Shown: positions 24,701 through 37,241 of the stretch, one piece after another
How the letters are laid out: each line of letters opens with the position of its first letter
Position numbering within the stretch: position 1 is the first letter of the stretch
Assembly: GCA_034620365.1 (NCBI GenBank)
Contig: JAQGEQ010000003.1
Location: forward strand, 62,001-126,000
Reading direction: 5' to 3'
Length of the DNA: 64,000 bases
DNA from: Pegea sp. RAD2-039
Taxonomy: Eukaryota > Chordata > Thaliacea > Salpida > Salpidae
Notes under the pieces: model-generated
What the model was told of the DNA's origin: nothing
Seen by the model: the letters and a program-made list of their open reading frames with translations, nothing else
The model's database searches: none
Position numbers and translations under genes: made by a program

Positions 24701-24880
24701 TCTGTTGATTAAAATAAATATACATTTTCTAGTGAGTATTTTAAAGAACCAAAATTAGAGTAGATATATTTTTAACTCAGCTATGATTAATGGGTTCAAG
24801 TATGTTATTTAAAATCTAAGTTATTGATCTCTTTTTTAATAGATTTTGGTAAAAAAGTCTCATTGTTTATTTGATATTTA
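21783..24880. other. 3.1-kb intergenic region with one SINE
   Basis: Apart from the SINE at 23.4-23.6 kb, I see no supported exon. Slightly GC-richer patches at 22.29-22.44 kb and 22.69-22.75 kb hold no lasting reading frame. The second of these may be a short SINE remnant. Confidence 0.4.
23395..23640 (-). mobile_element. SINE family A, copy 2
   Basis: On the minus strand, the blocks AGCCGGAGTTGAAGCC, CGTCACTTTACTTAGTG, GGCAGCTCCTGCAATACTAA, GTGTGGAGAGTGGATCC and CTTGGCAACGATTG match copy 4 (39.5-39.7 kb) in order and spacing. The tRNA-like head is not obvious, so the copy is probably 5'-truncated. Confidence 0.65.
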
Positions 24881-24893
24881 GAAATAAGTTGTT

Positions 24894-25232
24894 ATGGAGT
24901 TTTTAAACAGTATGCCGAGTTATGATTCTACTAACTTCACAAAGTTTGTTAAATTTGCCCCAGAAAATAGTGTAACAACCAAGAAGTTATCAACTTATAT
25001 ATCTACCAACAACCATGAACCAGAACAAGTGATTCAGAAAGATAAAAGTAATATCCTTTTGCGGTATCTGTATAAGAAGTATTATACAGATTCGGTAAAC
25101 ATCAACAAACGGAAGACACTGGAAAATCCTAATGATGAATCTGTTGATGAAGAGCCAAAAGCAAAATCATCAAAATCTACTGACTCATCTTCATCTCAAA
25201 ACTCTTATTCTACATCTTGTTCCTCTCAATAA
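24894..25232 (+). CDS. DDA1: DET1- and DDB1-associated protein 1
   Basis: A single exon of 112 residues. The N-terminus MEFLNSMPSYDSTNFTKF matches the DDA1 pattern (M-x-F-L-x-x-L-P-x-Y-x-x-x-N-F). The family's best motif, SNILLRYLYKKY, lies near residues 52-63. The C-terminal half is a basic stretch (NKRK, EEPKAKSSK) and a Ser/Gln-rich tail, comparable to the disordered tail of human DDA1 (102 residues). DDA1 is a core accessory of CUL4-DDB1 ubiquitin ligases and binds DDB1 to modulate substrate-receptor docking. An acceptor-like TATTTAG ends 12 nt before the ATG. PSMA5 starts 479 bp downstream on the same strand. Recognition is from motifs and length. Confidence 0.85.
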   Translation: MEFLNSMPSYDSTNFTKFVKFAPENSVTTKKLSTYISTNNHEPEQVIQKDKSNILLRYLYKKYYTDSVNINKRKTLENPNDESVDEEPKAKSSKSTDSSSSQNSYSTSCSSQ

Positions 25233-25255
25233 ATGTAGCTTTCACAATATATGTC

Positions 25256-25430
25256 CTGCTTGGTGGCGAAGTGGTTACTACACCTAGCTACAAGGTACAT
25301 CTAGCTAGGAAGAACCGGGTTCGACCCCAGGTAGAGACATATAAAACCCTGAGAATGTGTGTTAGTGAGATGTGCTCTCTTTAGGCACCCTCCTTCGCAT
25401 TTATATATATAAAATAAAAAAAATAAAAAA
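25256..25430 (+). mobile_element. SINE family C, tRNA-headed copy
   Basis: Starts about 25 bp after the DDA1 stop. It shows a box A (TGGCGAAGTGG) and a near-perfect box B (GGTTCGACCCC) 40-odd bases apart, then an unrelated body with ACCCTGAGAATGTGTG and GGCACCCTCC, and ends in an A-rich tail with AATAAA-like units. A functional tRNA is unlikely because the acceptor and anticodon stems do not pair. It may provide the poly(A) region of the DDA1 transcript. Confidence 0.55.
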
Positions 25431-25708
25431 TATAGATCGATTTACTCTCTACATGTTTTATTGTTTTGTCATTTGAAAATTTTGGTTAAGTAATAAAAGT
25501 ATAAAATTTTTGTCTACTTTTTAATATAAAATCTATAATTTTGTTCACATGTTTAAAGCTCAAATTCTACAACTCATACTGTGTGCAATTTTTTAAATTA
25601 ATTTTTTTGAAGTGTATCCCCTTATGACTCTTTGAATGACAGGCATACATATTGTTTACTTCTGTTTTTTTTTCTACAGCAACTTGTGACTTTCAGTCAA
25701 TTATTTAA

Positions 25709-27868
<2,160 letters not shown>

Positions 27869-28243
27869 AACCCGCTACTTTTTCAGTTTATATATTTCTT
27901 GTAATGTATTTACATTAAAAAGTTTGCTTCTAAAACGTCGTAGTTAAAAATTGAAATGTTTTCTTTTTAAAAGTATAATCACAAGTTGATTTTCAATTAG
28001 TTTTATTTGTCAAATTTCTTAGTTTTTTGTTATCTGCTGAATTTTAGTTCATTTAAAGCGGTTTAAGAATGAATTTTGAAATAAATTTAGAAATTTAATG
28101 TGGCTTTTTTCATATCTGTTTTCTCAGTAATGAAAACTTTTTATCAACATTTGGTTTAAATAAGAATTAAATATTTATAAAAAGATATATAAAAAAATCT
28201 ATGATTAAGAACATCTATTTCAGATTTAAGATAGGTTTTAAGT
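27869..28243. other. PSMA5-RWDD3 intergenic spacer
   Basis: This 375-bp AT-rich spacer has an ATTAAA (27915-27920) as a likely PSMA5 poly(A) signal and a CTATTTCAG acceptor-like sequence ending at 28223, 20 nt before the RWDD3 start. Nothing else is visible. Confidence 0.4.
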
Positions 28244-29005
28244 ATGGTTTCAACTGGTATAGAGGAAGAAATTCAATTACTGGAATCAGCTTATAGTGAT
28301 GAGGTTGGTTTCAACTGGAATGGTTTTACACAAACATTACAATGTACCATTAAAAGTTGCAAAAAGCGACAAGAATTAAAGTTTGATTGTTTCATTCCTG
28401 TTTGCTATCCACAAGATATTCCAATAATCACTGTGAAAAAATCTATTCTTCAAACTTTTCAAATTAATGAACTTAATAAACGGATCACACATTTGACGAG
28501 CTTACTCATCAACCAACCTATGATGTTTGAAATACTTCATCTTCTGATTGAGTTTGTCGATAATCTTGAAGAAGCAACAACACCAATAGCGACAAGTTAT
28601 TATCTTCTACGTATTGATCATATGAGAGATCGGAGCAGATACTTGAAATATTTAAAGCAATGGTCAACCGAGGAAAATCTTTCAGTCTCTGTCATCTTCT
28701 TCTTCAGACATATTTTTGTTCTTCTTCATGGTTTGGAGGAAAGTTGTGAGAATTTTATAAAATTAATTCGGAGTAAAAATGGAATTGATGTTGATGCTAA
28801 AGGACATGCTTGTAAAGAAAAAATGATGAAAGTTGTTTGTAAGAACTCTAAGAACCTACATCCAGTGATCAGAGGTTTTTCTACAAAAAATATTAACTCT
28901 AAACATGATTTAGAGATTTATTTTAATGAATTAAAATGTGAAGATATATATCACAATCATATTTGTGAGCTTTTGCATACAAAGTCCTCAAATTGTTCAA
29001 ACTGA
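28244..29005 (+). CDS. RWDD3: RWD domain-containing protein 3 (RSUME)
   Basis: A single exon of 253 residues. The RWD domain spans residues about 5-110, with the family's YPxxxP signature as CYPQDIP (residues 54-60). The C-terminal half contains IDHMRDRSRYLK (about 124-135) and GIDVDAKGHACKEKMMKVV. These match the LDHMRAKTKYVK and KVDVDSSGKKCKEKM segments of vertebrate RWDD3 and separate it from RWDD1, RWDD2 and RNF14. RWDD3 binds the SUMO E2 UBC9 and promotes SUMO conjugation. An AATAAA lies at 29371-29376. It sits 375 bp after PSMA5 on the same strand. The lack of introns contrasts with PSMA5. The main alternative is RWDD2, which shares the same domain architecture. Confidence 0.8.
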   Translation: MVSTGIEEEIQLLESAYSDEVGFNWNGFTQTLQCTIKSCKKRQELKFDCFIPVCYPQDIPIITVKKSILQTFQINELNKRITHLTSLLINQPMMFEILHLLIEFVDNLEEATTPIATSYYLLRIDHMRDRSRYLKYLKQWSTEENLSVSVIFFFRHIFVLLHGLEESCENFIKLIRSKNGIDVDAKGHACKEKMMKVVCKNSKNLHPVIRGFSTKNINSKHDLEIYFNELKCEDIYHNHICELLHTKSSNCSN

Positions 29006-29640
29006 TTTTCTGTATATAAGGATGAACTGCAAAAATCTCTTCTAAATTTTTTCAGTTTTCTTCTTGAAAATATTTTGATAAAATTCTTGAATATTTTTAA
29101 CTGAAAAGTGAGTTTTTGCGTTTAGACTGTAAGAGGTAACAACACTTATAATAACCACCGTCTTGATTTTAATTATTATTCCTGTAAGCTCATCTGTAAC
29201 CACTGAGAATGAAAAAATCACATTTTAATACCGATATAGTTTTTTTAAATACTGTTACGACACCTCTCAAAGTTTCTTCAGGATTTCTTTTTTAAATTTG
29301 AATATTTACAGTAGAAGCAGCTTGGCTAAACTGTTTTGATCAACTAAATACTTCTATTTACAAAGAATACAATAAAGCTATATGTTTTTATAATTTTATT
29401 AAAAAAATTAAAAACATTTCCATGAAACAAACTTAATTTCATTGAATTTTTACAAAAAATAAAAACTGTTTAGTGATATAAAAACAAAACATTTAAAATA
29501 TTTCTACAGTTTTCTTTACAAAGTCCTAACCAGAACTTGCATTTAACAACATAACAGAACAAATTATGCATTTATCTCAACATAACACACTTTTACAATT
29601 TTAAGCAACCTTTGATTGAATAGCTTAGTTTTGTCTAAAG
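29006..29640. other. RWDD3 3' flank
   Basis: AT-rich sequence with the AATAAA at 29371-29376. No exon seen. Confidence 0.45.
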
Positions 29641-29649
29641 TTAAATAAG

Positions 29650-31860
29650 AGCTCTACAAACATAATCATCTGGAAAGCGGACTCGTGCGTACATTGGGTT
29701 AGCCTCCAGTAGTCTATACACTATCATCACCATGTTTATTGGCTATAATAAAGAGAAAAACTTTTAACATCTCTTTTTCTTACGTGATAGCATTGAAGCT
29801 TGCTTCGTCAAATCTAACTCAACTGTCAATAACGAAGCTCAAATATGTGTTATTTGATAGTAGTTTCAAGTCTTCCAAATAGAATCCCGACTACCAACAT
29901 CCCATACTTAGAGTTTCTACATTGAAACCTGTTGTGAGATGATTAGAGAAATCTGTTTCACTTGGAAGAAGTTTTCCAGCAGATCATCTAGTCATAAGAT
30001 GATAGCTCTAGCAGGATACTTCTAGATATTTATTTCATATCTCCATCGTGGTTCCCATTTCATATCAAATTCACCGCCTGTCTCTCCTCTCATAGAAAAT
30101 TAATAGATCTTATCCAAAAATTTCCAAACTTATCTTCATAAGCCAAAAAGTTCCCTACGCTCCCTGCAACGACTTGGATTTGTAAGGGTCTAAAGATCCA
30201 TTAGAAGTTTCAGATGCTCCAGACTAGGCTTTGTTTGATCTCTTACTACACTATAACCTCAGAAACAAAGCTCCTCTATTCTATATACTGCAATTTGTTT
30301 AAGGTCACTTTTGTGTCTCCGACGGTCTAAAGAACTGTGGGTGGTACAGAGCTGTTTTACCAAAGATTTGCATATTGAACATAAGAGCAACGCAGATGCA
30401 ACAATAAAAAGAATAAGAAGAAAGTTACAGCGCTAAAGTTTGTTGTCCCGCTTTCAATATCTTCTCTTCCGCTGTGGTTGTAACAACTTCTACGGAATTC
30501 ACTTTTATTCTTGGAAAAACGTTCACATCTCTCCTGTCACCGTTTGTGATTGCTTTCGTCTTACTCTTTCTCGCAGCGAGAAAGCTTAAGCCTCCTTATT
30601 GATTCCTGATTAGATCCAGTAGAGTTTATTGTTTGCTCTTTAGCCCGCGAGGTAGTATCTCTTCTTCTGTTTTCCCTTTTTAACTTTTATACCTCATGGT
30701 AACTAGATGTTCTTACTGGATGTTACTTCATAGTGCACAAATACTTAGGTCTGGTCTAGGTCGTCATCGCAGCTTTTCTCTTATTTCTTTTACACACTTC
30801 TAGCTCAAACACAACCTTCTGTTGAACCTTAAGGAAGTCCCTTCCAAGCACCACCTCTACACTGAGGCTCTCCATGACAAAAAGTTTTTATATTTCTCTA
30901 CTGTTTCTTTAACAGATGGAAGTTGACTTGGCACAATTTATTTATTCTTCAAATAGTAGATGTTTGAACCATCTGTACTTTAGATTTATTTCAAGGTTTC
31001 ATCCAAGAATTTTTGTAAATCTTGAAGTTCCGAGCAATCTTCCAGAATCTGGTATCAATAACCACCTTGAATATCCTTTTATAAATTTTGCATAGCTCAA
31101 TTTGTTCGACGATCCAGTTAATCACAGTAATTCATGCCCATGGATAGTCATTGCGGCTCTCTCCATTCTTTCCCTTACTGACAGTTTCTTCAGACCTCTT
31201 CTTGGTATGAAAAAAAAACAGCCCGACACCTTTTAAAATCATGAGGTTTACTACCTCCACATTATAAACAAACTTCTTCCAAGTCCGCTACTGTCGGTTC
31301 TGTTTGGCCCTCCTACTTGAGGTCCAACGAATTCACTGTTTCTTATGTAACTTCAACCGACCTGTCAGCCTCAAAGTATTGGTTGTTCCGACGGGCATCC
31401 ACCAGTGTCACTGCTTGGGTAAAAGCTTCTTCCAATGTTAAAGTTTCCCACTCTAACAACCTTTGCCTTATATATGATGAGGATAATCCATCTATAAGTG
31501 AATCCCTGATCTACCGTGACACTCTTAAAATCACAGTTTCTGGCTAGATGTACTAAAGTGCATCGAAAGTCTTTTACGGTTGATTGACTTTGCAAAGATT
31601 TTGGAAACATAATTGCGTCATTTAAAGTTAGATGATAAGGTAATGCCGATGTCTAGTACCGAAGATGTTCGTTGAATAATAAATCTATTGATGGATTATT
31701 AATTTAACAAATTTGCAGTTGGTTTACGAGAAAAAGTTATAAGTTCAGACTCTGTGGACTGGATTCTGAGCTGTCTGCTTATAGAACAGTTTTCTACAGT
31801 GTGCAGTGCAGTGTGTGTTAGATCAGTAAAGTTAACCAAAAAGGTAAGCAAAAGTTGTTT
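29650..31860 (-). mobile_element. Decayed Ty3/gypsy-like LTR retrotransposon, gag region
   Basis: This 2.2-kb block has much higher GC than its surroundings. On the minus strand, around 31.60-31.34 kb, two overlapping frames together carry a retrotransposon Gag pattern: TVKDFRCTLVHLARNC, then, after a frameshift, IRDSLIDGLSSSYIRQRLLE and TLEEAFTQAVTLVDARRNN. Next, at 31270-31226, is a CCHC-type zinc knuckle (C-x2-C-G-G-x3-H-x4-C) interrupted by a stop codon. Below about 31.2 kb I recognise no intact reverse transcriptase or integrase; a V-I-D-T stretch near 31.08 kb might be a protease remnant. LTRs were not identified, so both boundaries are estimates. The element is clearly inactive. Confidence 0.6.
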
Positions 31861-31984
31861 AGTTAGTTTAATTTCAGTCTATTGCTTATATCGAACTAAA
31901 ATAAATTTATAACAAATAAAACATTATATGATTATCAACACTCATATACATATACACAAATAGCTTTTTTCTTTTTCTTGACAA

Positions 31985-32235
31985 TAGTAGATAATAGCGT
32001 GAGCAGATCTACTACCAGTCCTTAGATTCACATTGTAGACAACAGACTAAATTTTCTGCCTGAGTTTATTTCCATAGATTTTGCTTCTCCCAAAGCAATG
32101 GCACTCATAAATGGTAAAGATACTTTCCGTACTCGATAACTTGTGGCTTGATATATCTTTAAGAAGGAGTTAAGATTTGAACTAACACACTCAATTAGCA
32201 ATCAGTCGACACAAATCAAGTGTCCATCTCTTATT
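31985..32235 (-). mobile_element. SINE family B, copy 2
   Basis: On the minus strand a tRNA-like head (box B-like GTTCAAATCTT near 32.18 kb) leads into a body sharing GAAGCAAAATCTATGGAAAT and the TAGTAG block with the copy in PSMA5 intron 4. The head is present here but not clear in copy 1. Confidence 0.45.
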
Positions 32236-33305
32236 GAAGCTGTAAATGATTTTTATAGTTTTCTTTTGTTTTAAAGGACATTATTTTGAATTTTTGAAAA
32301 GTCAAAAGTTTGTACTTATTTTATTTTAACATTTATTCATACAAATTTCTCTAATCTTTTTGCCGAAAATTTAGTTCTTAATTTGTAGTAAAAAATCGTT
32401 TAATCTTTTAAATTTTGCTATTTGTCATTATTAAGTAAAATTCAATATTTAAAGTTTCAAATTGTTTTAAACTATTTTATAAAGTACCGTTTTGGAAGGT
32501 ATATACCCAGGTCTTAGCCAATCATAAAAAGACAAATATATAAATGTCGTGTTGTCATTATTCATCACAGCTTATCTGCGGTTTTTTCTCTTAATTTTAT
32601 CGATCTATTTACTTCTGTAGGTTAGTAGTGTATTTGTTGACTGATTATGCATGATAGTGTGTTGTAGTTACTGTTAAATACGTCTACTAATCTTTTAACC
32701 ATGAAGGTATTGTTAGTTTTGTTACTTATTTATTTAATTTTTTTTTCTTAGTTAAATGGTTAATTAATTTATAATTATTTTTTGTTTTTATTAATTTTTA
32801 AATTCTATAATTTCAACAGTGTTTTTATTCTGTAGTTAAGTAAAGACTAATTTGTTTTGGTAAACTTATATGAGATGTTATTTTATAAATGTGTTTTTAG
32901 AATAAGTTTTAGTAGCTTAAAGCAATTTCTTAAAATATATAAACTAAATTAAAATTTTTTTTTTATAAAAACTTCAAAACTAAACTTGTTTTTTTACTTT
33001 TTTTACATTTAATAGAACTTTATAAAATTGAATAACTTAGAATTGGGACTACTAGCATCTTAGAATCCGCTAACATTAATATTTTTTCAGTTTAAGTTAA
33101 ACAGCTTTCTTATAAATGATAGAATCTTATTATATAAATTAATATTCATTGAATTGTCATTTTTAACTTTATAAATTGTTTTTTGTAAATAAATCCACTG
33201 AATTATATTAGAGTATAAATGAAATTAAAGCATAATGTAAAAATTAAATAAACATAAAAATGTTTTGTTAATTTTTTTTACTTTTTATTTTAAAGACAAC
33301 CACTA
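32236..33305. other. Carbonic anhydrase 5' region
   Basis: AT-rich. It contains the promoter-like CCAAT/TATA pair listed next, a possible non-coding first exon ending near ATGAAG at 32701-32706, followed by GTATTG, and an acceptor TTTTAAAG ending at 33295. If that first ATG were used it would be out of frame with the enzyme, so it would be a short upstream ORF. Confidence 0.4.
32517..32544 (+). promoter_or_regulatory. CCAAT and TATA boxes, probable CA promoter
   Basis: A CCAAT box at about 32518-32522 is followed by TATATAAA at 32537-32544. About 30 bp further on is TCATTATTCATC, a plausible initiation region. The carbonic anhydrase start lies 760 bp downstream behind a likely 5'UTR intron. 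This is a motif-based call. Confidence 0.4.
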
Positions 33306-34118
33306 ATGGAAGAAAATTCCCAGAAACCTTGGACATATTATGATAATCAAGACAATCTATCTGTGTCAGTATATGATTGGTCAGTTTTATATCCAATAGC
33401 AGATGGTAAACGTCAATCACCAATTAATCTAACTTTAAATGATGATACTGTTGTAAAAAATAAATCCTATAATAAGCAACTTGAATTAGATTATAAATCG
33501 GATGATGTTATGAGTGCTACAAACACAGGTAGGAGTGTAGAATTTCACTGCTCAGGTAAATCATCTTTAAGTGGTGGGCCACTTGGTGCAAATGAATATA
33601 CTTTGTTACAATTTCATTTCCATTGGGGTTCAGATAATATTCATGGATCAGAACATCTTTTGAATGGAAGAACATATGCTGCAGAAGTACATTTTGTTCA
33701 CATGAATAAAAAGTATAAAAATTTTCAATCTGCTGTAAATAAATCCGATGGTTTATGTGTTATTGGAGCATTTCTTGATGTAAAAGAATGTGACAATAAT
33801 ATAGCTTATGAACAAATTGTTCAAATGATTGCTAACGTCACAGAATCTGGAAAAAGGTTTGATGTTTCAGAAAGTGTTGATTTGAGAGCTCTATTACCTT
33901 CTAATATACAAAACTTTAGTTTTTATGAAGGATCTTTAACCACTCCACCTTTAAATGAATGTGTCTTGTGGATAAACATGGTTGACGCTGTTACTATATC
34001 AGTTTCACAAATAAATGCATTCCGTTGCCTAATTAATTCCTCTGGTATGCCTATCATCAATAATTATCGACCCATTCAAAGTTTATTTGGTCGGCACATT
34101 TGTCATAATCAAGATTAA
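33306..34118 (+). CDS. Alpha-class carbonic anhydrase, cytosolic type
   Basis: A single coding exon of 270 residues, the normal length for cytosolic alpha-CAs, with no signal peptide or anchor. It catalyses reversible CO2 hydration. Zinc ligands are His104 and His106 (LLQFHFHWGS) and His129 (AAEVHFVHM), with the canonical spacing of 23 between the last two. Glu116 fits the conserved CAII Glu106. SPINL (residues 38-42), GSLTTPPLNE (Thr212/Thr213, CAII Thr199/Thr200) and YRPIQSLFGR near the C-terminus are all present. The CAII proton-shuttle His64 is not conserved: the NTGRSVEF segment aligns to NNGHAFNVEF without a histidine, so the enzyme is predicted to be active but possibly slower. An acceptor-like TTTTAAAG ends 10 nt before the ATG. 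Confidence 0.93.
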   Translation: MEENSQKPWTYYDNQDNLSVSVYDWSVLYPIADGKRQSPINLTLNDDTVVKNKSYNKQLELDYKSDDVMSATNTGRSVEFHCSGKSSLSGGPLGANEYTLLQFHFHWGSDNIHGSEHLLNGRTYAAEVHFVHMNKKYKNFQSAVNKSDGLCVIGAFLDVKECDNNIAYEQIVQMIANVTESGKRFDVSESVDLRALLPSNIQNFSFYEGSLTTPPLNECVLWINMVDAVTISVSQINAFRCLINSSGMPIINNYRPIQSLFGRHICHNQD

Positions 34119-34597
34119 TAAGCCTTTCATATAAATTACGTCGCTTGGTTGCTAAAATTGTCATACTGCTTTTGAAATTACTAACTTGCAATTGATAAAA
34201 AGCAGTATTTCTGTACTATTTCAATTATTTTTCACTGTTGTTTCAATTCGTTGGTTTATGCATTATTTTAATTGGCAAATTTTCATCAATTTGAAAATTA
34301 ATCTCAATTTCTGTTGCATTTATCTTGTCTTATTTCTCAACTTGTAGTTTTGCCTTTGACTTTTAATCTAACAACATAATTGTTATGCAAATGGTTGCCA
34401 ATTCTTGTAAATTTGTTACTTAAAGCCTTATAAATTATGTATATTTTAATGAAGTGCTGCATACAATTTTGCATAAATTTTTACACAAAGTTAATCACAT
34501 TTGTACTTTTTAATCTTTATTTTTAATTTTAGCTGTTAATGTGTATATGCCATGATTCATGTATTCCAGATTATAGGTTAATTGAATAGATATTGGT
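34119..34597. other. CA-MANF spacer
   Basis: This 479-bp AT-rich gap between co-oriented genes ends in a CAGATTATAG acceptor-like sequence at 34576. No exon seen. Confidence 0.4.
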
Positions 34598-35731
34598 ATG
34601 AAGTTAGTAGTTTTATTGTGTTTTTTCCTTTTGATGGGCTTATCCCACGCAGGTGATGAAGAATGCGAAGGTAAATTTTTGTATGTTATTGCATAAAAAT
34701 GATTAAAATTAATTTGTTTTTCTCTGTAATTATTTTTTTTATAAATTTAAGCTTTTAAATCACATTATTCAGTGTTATGACTACTCTAGTTACCTCAATA
34801 AGTAAGCTAAATTCAAATTGATATAAAATATATTCAAAACTTTTTTATCAAAAACAGAATATATTTTTCACTTCAGTAAAGTCCTTAACTTTTTTTTCAG
34901 TTTGCTTAAAGTTTTTGCAAAGATTTGCTAAGCAACTGGAAGACGAAAACATTGAAGGTGAACCCAATATTAAAGCAAAATTAAAAAGTGTTTGTAATGA
35001 AGCTAAAGGGAAAGAGAATCGATTTGTAAGTTCACTGATTCATCTTCTGACTACAATGTTTTATATTTTATTATAAAATTGAATTTCGTTGTTTAGTGCT
35101 ACTACATTGGAGGTACTGATGATGCTGCTACTGGTTTGATTGGTGAAGTCACTAAACCACTCAGTTTCCACGTTCCACCTGAAGTTATTTGTAAAAAGTT
35201 GAAGAAAAAAGATTCACAAATTTGTGAACTGAAATACGGTTAGTCCAAACCACCAAAAGTCTGTTTTAATCTGAATTTTATATTCTTGATCAAGAATGTA
35301 AGTTCTAATAAATCATAGTCCTTGTAATACTTAAACTTCATCAAAATCTTTTAAAATTATGTTTAGAAATATGATTCTAACCAGTGATAGAAGCTTTCTT
35401 CACTCATTTCGTTGTACTTTTGATTTAAAACTTCTATTTACCTGTGTATGCCTCTGACCTTTGAAACTCATAATTTTCATAATTTTTCTGAAGTCATTGT
35501 TTTGTGTTTGCTATAAGATCTGTAAAGTTTGAAGTCATTCGTTGAATGAATGAATTTTTTACAGAGAAACAGATTGACTGGAAAAATATAAACTTGCAAA
35601 AGATGAGAGTAAAGCAACTAAAGAAAATCTTAAGTGATTGGGGTGAAGATTGTAGAGGATGCATCGAAAAAAGTGACTTTATCTCTAAAATTCAACTTCT
35701 TAAACCGAAATATGTGAAAGAAGAGCTATAA
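34598..35731 (+). CDS. MANF: Mesencephalic astrocyte-derived neurotrophic factor homologue
   Basis: Exons 34598-34670, 34901-35025, 35097-35238 and 35565-35731 give 168 residues. A signal peptide ([18 protein letters not shown]) precedes a saposin-like N-domain starting [14 protein letters not shown]. The conserved [24 protein letters not shown] and [14 protein letters not shown] follow. The C-terminal SAP-like domain carries the family's CxxC as CRGC and ends [10 protein letters not shown]. All eight cysteines of the MANF/CDNF family are present. KEEL at the C-terminus is a KDEL-type ER retention signal. MANF is a secreted, ER-resident cofactor of BiP, induced by ER stress. Length and exon phases are normal. 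It lies 479 bp downstream of the carbonic anhydrase on the same strand. Confidence 0.95.
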
Positions 35732-36206
35732 AGACATGAAGCTTTTAAAGTAGAACAATTAAATCAGTATACAATTATCTTTCTGTTTTTTTGTAGAAAC
35801 ATTCCATTTATAAGTTCGATATTTCTTAAAAGTTTGGCAGTATCTCTCTAACATTCATGATATCCTTCTACTAGTATTTAATCTCTTTATGGGAAAGGTT
35901 ATTAATCAATTTATTCATTCATTTAATGTTTAAGTGAAAAACCAACAAAAACTTTGCGGAAGTGACTTCATGAAAGTTTTCATAAAATTAAAATTCTCAT
36001 AACTTAAATGGTTAAGATGTTTTTCTTGTTGTTGGCTATTTATTAAAAAGTGAATATAACAAAATTTACCTTTAGACTTTGTTCTGTAGAGAATTTGATG
36101 AGCAAGTGAATTTTACAAACGTTTAAAATTCAATATTAGTAATTAAAGTTGATAAATCATTTCAGTATGAGTTTTATTTCATACTTATATACTTCATGTT
36201 GTAAAT
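35732..36206. other. MANF 3' flank
   Basis: AT-rich 3' sequence up to the SINE. Nothing else seen. Confidence 0.4.
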
Positions 36207-36565
36207 CTGTATGGTGTAGCGGTTACCACGCCACTCTACTAAGCAGAAGGTTTCGATATCTGGTGGAATCATAAGAAAAGTCTATAGAAAACCTCGGGTA
36301 AAACGGTATTGTTAGTCTGGTTAATTGCAGCACTTTTATGGGACGAAAAACTTTAAATTTAAAGTCGGAGTATTATAGGTAGTTCGTCACTGTAGTCAGT
36401 GTCGTTCTGGAAACTCATTCGACGCCAGCCGGGTGTAGATGCATCTGTTCCGCTGCATAACCTTGTCGGCGTGAATCCTGCTGCATGGGCAACAACTGGA
36501 CTTCCATAACTTCAGCCCTGGCATATAAGCAATAGAATTATGCATAGTCCTTCTCAGCCAAATTA
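36207..36565 (+). mobile_element. SINE family A, copy 3, nearly full length
   Basis: Begins with a tRNA-like head (box A TGGTGTAGCGGTTACC, box B-like GGTTTCGATATC), then TTAGTCTGGTTAATTG, AAAGTCGGAG, CGTCACTGTAGTCAGTG, CGACGCCAGCCGGGTG, GGGCAACAACTGG and an A/T-rich tail. With copy 4 it defines the consensus best. Confidence 0.7.
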
Positions 36566-37241
36566 AAAAATATATATGGTATTGTCGAAAATATTTCAAA
36601 TAATTTTATTTTATTCAACTAATAAGTTAGACATCGAATAAACTGCAGACAATAAAATCTAATCCTTAATCTATCAGAACATAATTCAATCAATTAGCAA
36701 ATAAGTAAATAAATCAGTTTTTAATAAACAATGAAAAAACAGACTTTGGATTCTGTTTAATTATTTTAATACAGCACAAAAGTATTTTAAAAGTAGATTT
36801 TAAAACAAACTTTTATAAATTGTTCCCTAATTTTGTCAAAGAACAACTTGTGAAAATTTGTTCAATTGATTTCAGTTTGAAACAAAAATGTTTATTAATT
36901 ATCGAACAAATTTGTTGAGTTTTTAGATAACTTCACTTTAAATTACTCACAGTTATTAAATAGATCAAATTTTTTATGTTCACCAACTTTTACATTAATC
37001 GAAAAATAAATAGAAAAAAATTTTCAAAATTATCTTTTACTTCTTGAACAGATGCCAGAAAGTAAAAACAGATTTTATCATGAGATCACAAAAATAACAA
37101 AGTCTTAAAAATACTTTTTACATTTATTACAACTCTAAACATTTTGCAAATAAATAATAGATGCTCATTAAACCTGTTACAAATGAGTATTAGTTTAAAT
37201 ATTTTTGTTATAAAAATTGAAATGTTGCTGAAATAACTATA
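36566..37241. other. Gap between SINE and transporter
   Basis: AT-rich. It should contain the 3' UTR of the minus-strand transporter. No exon seen. Confidence 0.4.

Noticed and set aside
25256..25340. Candidate tRNA gene with box A and box B
   Set aside because: The internal promoter boxes are good but the acceptor and anticodon arms do not fold and a SINE-like body with A-rich tail follows. Called a SINE head instead.
31317..31547. Plus-strand frame in the GC-rich block
   Set aside because: The opposite strand carries the retrotransposon Gag pattern, so this is its shadow.
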